Source: an uncultured Treponema sp. (GTDB lineage: Bacteria > Spirochaetota > Spirochaetia > Treponematales > Treponemataceae). Taken from it: a stretch of DNA of 5,708 nt. The notes beneath the pieces are model-generated. The model did not search any database, was not told where the DNA came from, and was given only the letters and a program-made list of their open reading frames with translations. Of the stretch, positions 1 to 4,522 are shown one piece after another (position 1 is the stretch's first letter; every line of letters starts with the position of its first letter). Location: contig CAJPOH010000076.1 in assembly GCA_905372205.1 (NCBI GenBank), forward strand, positions 1-5,708, read 5' to 3'. Both the position numbers and the translations under genes were made by a program.

Positions 1-3
1 ATT

Positions 4-18
4 GTATATCGTATATAC
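4..18. promoter_or_regulatory. Short palindrome upstream of the promoter, possible operator
   Basis: Two perfect 6-bp arms (GTATAT and ATATAC) flank the 3-base spacer CGT, about 36 bp upstream of the -35 box of the lipoprotein locus. The size and symmetry would suit a dimeric regulator. The arms are made almost entirely of alternating T and A, so chance in AT-rich DNA is a serious alternative, as is a remnant of an upstream gene's 3' end. No partner gene or second copy is visible. Confidence 0.2.
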
Positions 19-54
19 TCTTAGTTTACCAAATGTTATAGATTTTTATTGTTC

Positions 55-84
55 TTGACAGAAAAAATATTACCCATATATAAT
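55..84 (+). promoter_or_regulatory. Sigma-70-type promoter of the lipoprotein locus
   Basis: A consensus -35 hexamer TTGACA (55-60) is followed after 18 bp by a consensus -10 hexamer TATAAT (79-84). Transcription would start near position 91, leaving a leader of about 36 nt before the ATG at 127. Both hexamers match the housekeeping sigma consensus at every base, so strong constitutive transcription is expected. It is the only convincing promoter found for the four + strand genes. Confidence 0.85.
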
Positions 85-116
85 GCCACCTAACTATCTT
101 AAACTTAAAAATTATT

Positions 117-123
117 GGAGGAG
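117..123 (+). promoter_or_regulatory. Ribosome binding site that fixes the start of the first gene
   Basis: The sequence GGAGGAG ends 3 nt before the ATG at 127; its GGAGG core leaves 5 nt. The frame is open further upstream to a TTG at 115, but that TTG overlaps this Shine-Dalgarno sequence and would put MEEF ahead of the basic signal-peptide start MKKG. The ATG at 127 is therefore the better start. Confidence 0.8.
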
Positions 124-126
124 TTT

Positions 127-783
127 ATGAAAAAGGGTTTTGTGTTATTTAGTTGTATTCTTGCAATTTTACTTGCTAGTTGTGCAAGTTCACCAAAGAC
201 TGATGGTGGATCTTCAAAAGTGATTCTTAAGGGTAAGCAACCAGAAATTATTGACCATAAGAACTATCAGTTTGGCAAAGAAATACCTGAATGGGTGAGT
301 ATGGAGCAATATGACATTGAGCAATTGCCTAGATATAAAGATGTTTATGTCTTTAAGTTTCAATCTGACAAATCAAAAGACTTAGAAGGTGCTCAAGTTT
401 GGTTGAAAAACTTCACAGTTGCTAGTGAAGTTTCAAGATTGATTTCTCAAAGAATCAATGATAAAGCAGTTTCTGCTGCTTCAGGTAATTCTTCATCATT
501 AGATTCGTATACAAAAGAATTGGTAAAGCTAGTTAGCGAAGCAAATATGAATGGACTTAAAAAAGAAAGTGATTATTGGACATGTCGACGTTTCTATAAA
601 CCTGATGGGGATGTTGAAGGTGATTTTTATTCAGTGTTCATCCTTTATAGTATACCTAGAAAGACGCTTGATGGAATTATTAAAGATGCGATTGCTAAGG
701 CAAACAATAAGGATAAACCAAAGAGCCAAGAAGAAATTGATTTGCGCAATATGGTTAATAAAGCCATGACGGAAGATTTTTAA
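127..783 (+). CDS. Exported lipoprotein, probable divergent LPP20-like protein
   Basis: Encodes 218 residues. Residues 1-19 form a lipoprotein signal peptide: basic MKK, a hydrophobic core, then lipobox L-A-S-C with the acylated cysteine at 19. A low-complexity Ser/Gly/Lys tether (20-40) follows. The body begins with PEWV (54-57), then a beta-like segment VYVFKF (73-78), a helix with regular Ala/Leu spacing (about 88-114), and a late W151 followed by FYSVFILYSI (167-176). The order P-x-W-V, helix, W, FY-hydrophobic strand parallels the LPP20 domain of the protein at 2893-3918, so I infer a distant paralogue; similarity is too low to be certain by eye. The C terminus (190-218) is charged and likely helical. 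It is the first gene after the promoter and lies 20 bp before the lpoB-like gene, so the two are probably co-transcribed. Function is unknown; a structural or accessory envelope role is likely. Confidence 0.8.
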   Translation: MKKGFVLFSCILAILLASCASSPKTDGGSSKVILKGKQPEIIDHKNYQFGKEIPEWVSMEQYDIEQLPRYKDVYVFKFQSDKSKDLEGAQVWLKNFTVASEVSRLISQRINDKAVSAASGNSSSLDSYTKELVKLVSEANMNGLKKESDYWTCRRFYKPDGDVEGDFYSVFILYSIPRKTLDGIIKDAIAKANNKDKPKSQEEIDLRNMVNKAMTEDF

Positions 784-803
784 GGGTTAGGAGTTTTGTA
801 AGA

Positions 804-1412
804 ATGAAGAATAAGTTAATAATTTTGGCAATTGTTGTTTCGGTTGCACTATCTTCTTGTGCCACTGTGCAGGTTGCTCGAGTTTCTTCTGATACAGCAG
901 TTGATTTGAGTGGTTATTGGAATGACACTGATGTGAGGTTAGTCTGCAAAGATTTGATTGATAAGTGTCTTTCGTCCCCTAGAGTTGCAAACTTTGAGGC
1001 AAAGAATAAGAGACTTCCTGTAATCATGGTTGGAAAGTTCAAGAATGACAGCACTGAGCATATAGATACTTCCATTATTACAGAAAAGATGTCTGACGCT
1101 ATCATCAATAGTGGCTTGGCTGATTTTGTAGCTGATAGGTCTGAGAGAGAAGAACTCAGACAAGAGCGTAAAGATCAGAATCTTGGAGGTTACACAAGTG
1201 AAGAATCTATGAAGAACATGGGTAATGAAACGGGTGCTGACTTTATGTTGAAAGGTTCTGTGAAAACTATTGTTGACAAGGCTGGTAATAAAACTGTTAG
1301 AACTTACTTTGTGTATGTACAACTTATCAACTTGGAAACAAATGTTGTTATGTTTAAGGCTTCCAACGAGGAGATAAAGAAAATTATAAAAACAAAAACT
1401 CCTAAGTTGTAA
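804..1412 (+). CDS. lpoB: LpoB-family lipoprotein (penicillin-binding protein activator homologue)
   Basis: Encodes 202 residues. A signal peptide ends in lipobox L-S-S-C (Cys19). Family landmarks are clear: VDLSGYWNDTD (33-43), the beta strand LPVIMVGKFKNDS (71-83), the segment REELRQERKDQ (115-125) leading through GGYTSEES (128-135) to GADFMLKGSV (144-153), and the strand VYVQLINLETN (170-180). In Escherichia coli LpoB sits in the outer membrane and stimulates the peptidoglycan polymerase PBP1b through its UB2H domain; its globular part resembles the N-terminal domain of TolB. Only about 14 residues separate Cys19 from the folded core here, whereas E. coli LpoB has a disordered tether of roughly 50 residues, so the same role across a periplasm is doubtful. 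AGGAG (789-793) lies 10 nt before the ATG. A terminator follows directly. Family assignment is firm; activation of a PBP is inferred from distant homologues. Confidence 0.9.
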   Translation: MKNKLIILAIVVSVALSSCATVQVARVSSDTAVDLSGYWNDTDVRLVCKDLIDKCLSSPRVANFEAKNKRLPVIMVGKFKNDSTEHIDTSIITEKMSDAIINSGLADFVADRSEREELRQERKDQNLGGYTSEESMKNMGNETGADFMLKGSVKTIVDKAGNKTVRTYFVYVQLINLETNVVMFKASNEEIKKIIKTKTPKL

Positions 1413-1429
1413 TAGAAGTGATGGTTTTG

Positions 1430-1464
1430 AAGGGGTGCTTTTTAGGCATCCCTTTTTTATTTTT
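1430..1464 (+). terminator. Intrinsic terminator between the lpoB-like gene and the COG3014 gene
   Basis: A stem pairs 1430-1438 (AAGGGGTGC) with 1446-1454 (GCATCCCTT), nine base pairs with one G-T wobble, around a 7-nt loop, and runs directly into a T-rich tract (TTTTTTATTTTT, 1453-1464). It begins 18 bp after the lpoB-like stop and ends only 10 bp before the next start codon. It should end most transcripts after gene 2, or act as an attenuator that sets the level of genes 3 and 4. The hairpin may also protect the 3' end of the upstream mRNA. Confidence 0.85.
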
Positions 1465-1474
1465 GTGAGGTAAA

Positions 1475-2905
1475 ATGAAAATAAAAAGATTGTTAGGTTT
1501 TTCCATTGTTGTAGGCTTTCTTATTTCTTGTGCTACAGCAAAGTTTGACGTGGCTAGTTTTGATAAGGCGTTTGCAGATGGGGATTATGAACTTTGCATA
1601 AAAATGCTTAAAAACAAAAAGTATGGAAAAGATAGTATTCCACTTAAAAACATGGATATAGCCGTTCTTTCTCATTATGCTAAAAACTATGATGAAAGTC
1701 AAAAATATTTTGCTGAATGTGAACGCCTTATGGAAGAAGGCGATTTGCGAAGTGTTGCACAGTTTGAAAGTTTTTATCTAAATATATTGAATAGTTTTAA
1801 TTATTATAACCAAGGAAAACTAGAAGATGCTGTTGTAGAAATTAAAAGAGCAGATCATGAAAAGGTGAATCAAGGTAGACAAAACAAAAGCTCTCTTTGG
1901 TTTATTGTTGACGATAGTGCTGATGTTGCGGCTATTAGAAGTTTTGATGAAGATGAAAAGGATGATGAAGAATATCAAAAAACATGCAGTAAGTTTGGTG
2001 TTTCTCCTGCGGAGGCGAGTCGGGGTACGCCTAGAAAGCCAACCTTAAACGACCTTTATCGTTCTTCTGCAACAGCCTATTATTTAGGTTCTCTTTTTAG
2101 AGAAGCCAATGGTGATTTTGAAGGTGCTAGGCTCGATCGAGACTACCTTAAAGTGCTTAATCCAAAGATTAGTTTTATAAAGGACAATGAAAAAGCTATC
2201 TTAAATTTAATCTCTTTTTCTGGTACTATCGCCAAGAAAGAAGAGAAAGTATATTACTATCCACCCGAAGTTGACGGAACGCCAATTTACTTACCAGATG
2301 TAATAGTTGATGATAAGGATGGTGCTCCTATGACCATTCCAGGAATGCGTTACAAATTTGCATATACACAAGCCACAGAGAATAATACCGTTGTAGATAG
2401 GATTGAAGCTGTTGCTATGAATGTAGAAACAGGAACAGAAACAAAAGCTCAATTTTCGTTCTTGGAAGATTTTGGCGAAGAGCTAAAAAAGAATGTTGCA
2501 TTAAAGGCAAGGAAAGAATTCCAAAAAAACAAAGCAAAAAGCATTATAGGAAAATCTGCTTTAGCTATAGCATTGACAATACCAATCTACATGGCAAAAA
2601 AGGCTGTGGATAATGCAGGTGATAATGCATTTGCAAAAGTTCTTGCAGAAGCCAGCCTCACTGCAGCAGAGTTAGCTTTTAGGGCTGGATTAGAGAAATT
2701 TGATGATTCCATTAAAGGAGACATTCGACAAGCGACCTACTTACCTGCTTGCTCTTATGCTACAAGTCTAGCTTTGTCTGAAGGTGTTTATAATGTGAAA
2801 ATCCAATATATGAAAGGGAGTACATTAGTGAAAGAAGATTTTTTTGAAAATGTGAATGTAAAGAAATCTTACTTAAACTTACTTGAATCTATATGTTTAG
2901 ACTAA
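1475..2905 (+). CDS. COG3014-family lipoprotein with TPR-like repeats
   Basis: Encodes 476 residues. A signal peptide with lipobox L-I-S-C puts the lipidated cysteine at 19. The N-terminal half is helical with TPR-like units: about 25-46 (FDKAFADGDYELCIKML), 62-87, 101-127 (YYNQGKLEDAVVEIKRA) and 196-230 (YYLGSLFREANGDFEGA). The last is the clearest match to COG3014 proteins. Residues 270-330 look beta-rich (PIYLPDVIVDD, PGMRYKFAYT). A helical region follows with a hydrophobic stretch (357-374), then the C-terminal family signature GDIRQATYLPACSYATSLAL...GVYNVKIQY (415-445). COG3014 proteins are uncharacterised; TPRs suggest a scaffold in an envelope complex. GAGG (1467-1470) lies 4 nt before the ATG. 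No promoter fits between the terminator and this gene. The 3' end overlaps the next gene by 13 bp. Family assignment is by recalled motif pattern. Confidence 0.85.
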   Translation: MKIKRLLGFSIVVGFLISCATAKFDVASFDKAFADGDYELCIKMLKNKKYGKDSIPLKNMDIAVLSHYAKNYDESQKYFAECERLMEEGDLRSVAQFESFYLNILNSFNYYNQGKLEDAVVEIKRADHEKVNQGRQNKSSLWFIVDDSADVAAIRSFDEDEKDDEEYQKTCSKFGVSPAEASRGTPRKPTLNDLYRSSATAYYLGSLFREANGDFEGARLDRDYLKVLNPKISFIKDNEKAILNLISFSGTIAKKEEKVYYYPPEVDGTPIYLPDVIVDDKDGAPMTIPGMRYKFAYTQATENNTVVDRIEAVAMNVETGTETKAQFSFLEDFGEELKKNVALKARKEFQKNKAKSIIGKSALAIALTIPIYMAKKAVDNAGDNAFAKVLAEASLTAAELAFRAGLEKFDDSIKGDIRQATYLPACSYATSLALSEGVYNVKIQYMKGSTLVKEDFFENVNVKKSYLNLLESICLD

Positions 2906-3918
2906 AATTTATTTTTATCTTATTATTATGTTGTTGCTTGCCTCTTAGTGCAGGAAGGAAATCTGAAAAGCTTCCTGCTTGGGTTACTTCTCCTTCCAAT
3001 GTTTATTATGAGAATGAATATATTGTGGAACTAGGAACTGGGATGAGTCAAAAGGAAGCTGACACTAAGGCTATTGAAGGGCTAGCTGCCATATTTAATA
3101 GAAGTATTTCATCAAAGACAGATAGTTCACTCTCATATCGTGAAAATGCTAGTGGTGTGGACAAGACAAAGAGTGTAGATCAACAAGTTTCAATCTTAAC
3201 TTCTATCAAAGATTTAATTGGTGTAGAAGTAAAAGAAAGATGGAAGAGTAAAAATGGCACTTTTTATGCTTTAGCTGTGCTAAATAAACAGAAAGCTACT
3301 ACTATTTATTCAGAAAAAGCAACACTCTGTGTTTCTCTAATTGAAGAAAGCTTAAAAATTCCAAGTGATGAAAAAGGTACATTTCATGAGTATTTTAGAT
3401 ATCTTTCGGCTATTTCAAAGGCTAATGAAATGTCTTTATACAATTCTTATATTTCTGTTCTAAACCCTGCAGCAACTTTAATATATGAAGAAGAATATAA
3501 TCCTGATAAGTTAAAATTGAAAGCTGTTTCTATTGCTAAAAATATTTTGGTTGAAGTGAAACTGCAAGGTAATTGGACAGAACAGAGGCTTAAATCTATT
3601 TTTGAGAAAGTTTTTAGTTCTCGAGGTTTCACTATAGCAAAAGCCAACAATGGAAGATATGTATTCAATATTAAGATGGAACTAGGAGAAGAGTCAAAAC
3701 TTTCTGATAATCGACTTATGATTAGGTATTCTCTAACTTCAGAATTGCTTGATAAAGTAACAGGTGATAGCCTTTTGCCTTTTGTAATTAATGATAAGGC
3801 CGTGCAGTTTAATACTGAAGCTGTTAAAAATCAAATATTCAAAAATGTTAAAAAGAAGGTAGAAACAGATTTTGAAGCCTTGTTTGATGAATACATGAAA
3901 AACTCTTCTCTAGAGTAA
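2893..3918 (+). CDS. LPP20-domain exported protein
   Basis: Encodes 341 residues. Residues 1-20 form a signal peptide (MFRLK, then a hydrophobic core with CCC at 13-15, ending PLSA). There is no classical lipobox: cleavage after Ala20 by signal peptidase I would give a soluble periplasmic protein, while Cys13-15 preceded by Leu could be an atypical acylation site. The LPP20 domain spans about 27-140: LPAWV (27-31), IVELGTGMSQKEADTKAIEGLAAIF (44-68), an S-rich middle, ERW (115-117) and TFYALAVLNKQ (123-133). A second alpha/beta domain (about 216-295) has strand-helix-strand order (ILVEVKLQG, LKSIFEKVFSSRGFTI, YVFNIKMEL, LMIRYSLTSELLDKVTG), resembling TolB-N or LpoB-like folds. No ribosome binding site precedes the ATG, which lies inside the preceding gene, so translation is probably coupled. 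LPP20 relatives include Helicobacter LPP20 and the flagellar lipoprotein FlgP; the role here is unknown. Confidence 0.85.
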   Translation: MFRLKFIFILLLCCCLPLSAGRKSEKLPAWVTSPSNVYYENEYIVELGTGMSQKEADTKAIEGLAAIFNRSISSKTDSSLSYRENASGVDKTKSVDQQVSILTSIKDLIGVEVKERWKSKNGTFYALAVLNKQKATTIYSEKATLCVSLIEESLKIPSDEKGTFHEYFRYLSAISKANEMSLYNSYISVLNPAATLIYEEEYNPDKLKLKAVSIAKNILVEVKLQGNWTEQRLKSIFEKVFSSRGFTIAKANNGRYVFNIKMELGEESKLSDNRLMIRYSLTSELLDKVTGDSLLPFVINDKAVQFNTEAVKNQIFKNVKKKVETDFEALFDEYMKNSSLE

Positions 3919-3924
3919 CATAAT

Positions 3925-3952
3925 GGGACTATAGAAATTCTTCTATAGTCCC
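3925..3952. terminator. Perfect 12-bp hairpin between convergent genes
   Basis: The arms GGGACTATAGAA (3925-3936) and TTCTATAGTCCC (3941-3952) are exact reverse complements around the 4-nt loop ATTC. It lies 6 bp after the stop of the LPP20 gene and 62 bp beyond the stop of fabZ on the other strand, so position argues for a bidirectional terminator. Neither strand has a T-tract after the stem, so it is not a standard intrinsic terminator; it may assist Rho-dependent ending or protect 3' ends from exonucleases. Confidence 0.55.
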
Positions 3953-4014
3953 TACATCACCAAATATTTTATCCAACATATTTTTTGTAAGTTAATTTCC
4001 AAGTTCTCAGCTTT

Positions 4015-4461
4015 TTAATTGGCTTTGTTATCATTTTCTCTTTTGCCAATTAAGCACATCCATTCAGCCTCTGCAGCGATTGCATCTTTGATGTATATCT
4101 TGCCTGATTGGCGGATCATGTTTTCAGATATTCTTAAATTTTTAATCTCAATTTTCACTGTTGTATTTGGATGTACTTGCATTTTAAACTTTGCTTTTAT
4201 TATGGAAGCTAGAAAAAAAGGATTTTTCTTTGGAATGCTACCCCTTTGAAGCAATGCCATGCCACCTGCTTGTGCCATTGTTTCCACTAAAATTACCCCT
4301 GGCACTATTGGATAATCTGGAAAATGACCTTGAAAAAAGAATTCATCTTCCTTAAACGTATAAAGACTTGCACTTCCCGCTTCTCCATTATAGAGAAGTT
4401 TGTCAACAAACAAAAATGGTTTTCTATGAGGCAAAAGAGATTCTATGTCTACGTTTTCCAT
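4015..4461 (-). CDS. fabZ: 3-hydroxyacyl-[acyl-carrier-protein] dehydratase FabZ
   Basis: Encodes 148 residues, the usual length of the single hot-dog-fold FabZ. It removes water from (3R)-3-hydroxyacyl-ACP to give trans-2-enoyl-ACP in the cytosolic type II fatty acid cycle. Visible motifs are LPHRKPFLFVD (10-20), FFFQGHFPDYPIVPGV (41-56) with catalytic His46, and VETMAQAGG (59-67) with catalytic Glu60; the 14-residue His-Glu spacing equals that in E. coli FabZ. The glutamate rather than aspartate and the short length separate it from FabA. AAGGAG (4471-4476 on the + strand numbering) precedes the ATG by 9 nt. It lies 61 bp downstream of rseP in the same direction and is probably co-transcribed with it. 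The lpxD, lpxA and lpxC genes that often flank fabZ in lipopolysaccharide producers are not next to it on the visible sides, consistent with a role in bulk fatty acid synthesis. Confidence 0.95.
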   Translation of the reverse strand: MENVDIESLLPHRKPFLFVDKLLYNGEAGSASLYTFKEDEFFFQGHFPDYPIVPGVILVETMAQAGGMALLQRGSIPKKNPFFLASIIKAKFKMQVHPNTTVKIEIKNLRISENMIRQSGKIYIKDAIAAEAEWMCLIGKRENDNKAN

Positions 4462-4476
4462 AAATACTTTCTCCTT

Positions 4477-4503
4477 AAAAGTTAAGGTATTGAATTAACT
4501 TTT
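4477..4503 (-). promoter_or_regulatory. AT-rich hairpin abutting the fabZ ribosome binding site
   Basis: On the - strand, AAAAGTTAA and TTAACTTTT are exact 9-bp inverted arms around a 9-nt loop, and the 3' arm touches the AAGGAG of fabZ. Only one pair is G-C, so the structure is weak. It might tune processing or translation between rseP and fabZ, or be a poor terminator with a 4-base T run. Chance is possible in such AT-rich sequence. Confidence 0.3.
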
Positions 4504-4522
4504 TCGTAAAGAGTCTCTTCTT

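Noticed and set aside
115..126. TTG at 115 as the start of the first lipoprotein
   Set aside because: It overlaps the Shine-Dalgarno sequence GGAGGAG and adds acidic residues before the basic signal-peptide start; the ATG at 127 has ideal spacing.
551..769. 72-codon open frame on the + strand inside the first gene
   Set aside because: It lies in another frame of a gene with a clear signal peptide and promoter; the composition looks like frame-shifted coding sequence.
939..1322. 127-codon open frame on the - strand opposite the lpoB-like gene
   Set aside because: It is antisense to a well-recognised family member, has no family resemblance and no ribosome binding site that I could see.
1384..1413. 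Possible promoter at the end of the lpoB-like gene (TATAAA, 17 bp, TGTAAT)
   Set aside because: The -35 match is poor, and any transcript would still pass through the terminator at 1430-1464.
3962..3986. Second possible hairpin with a T-run after the LPP20 gene (AAATAT and ATATTT arms)
   Set aside because: A 6-bp stem of only A-T pairs with a 10-nt loop is too weak to claim as a terminator.
4019..4249. 76-codon open frame on the + strand opposite fabZ
   Set aside because: Its apparent hydrophobicity is the complement of fabZ codons, and fabZ has all catalytic motifs.
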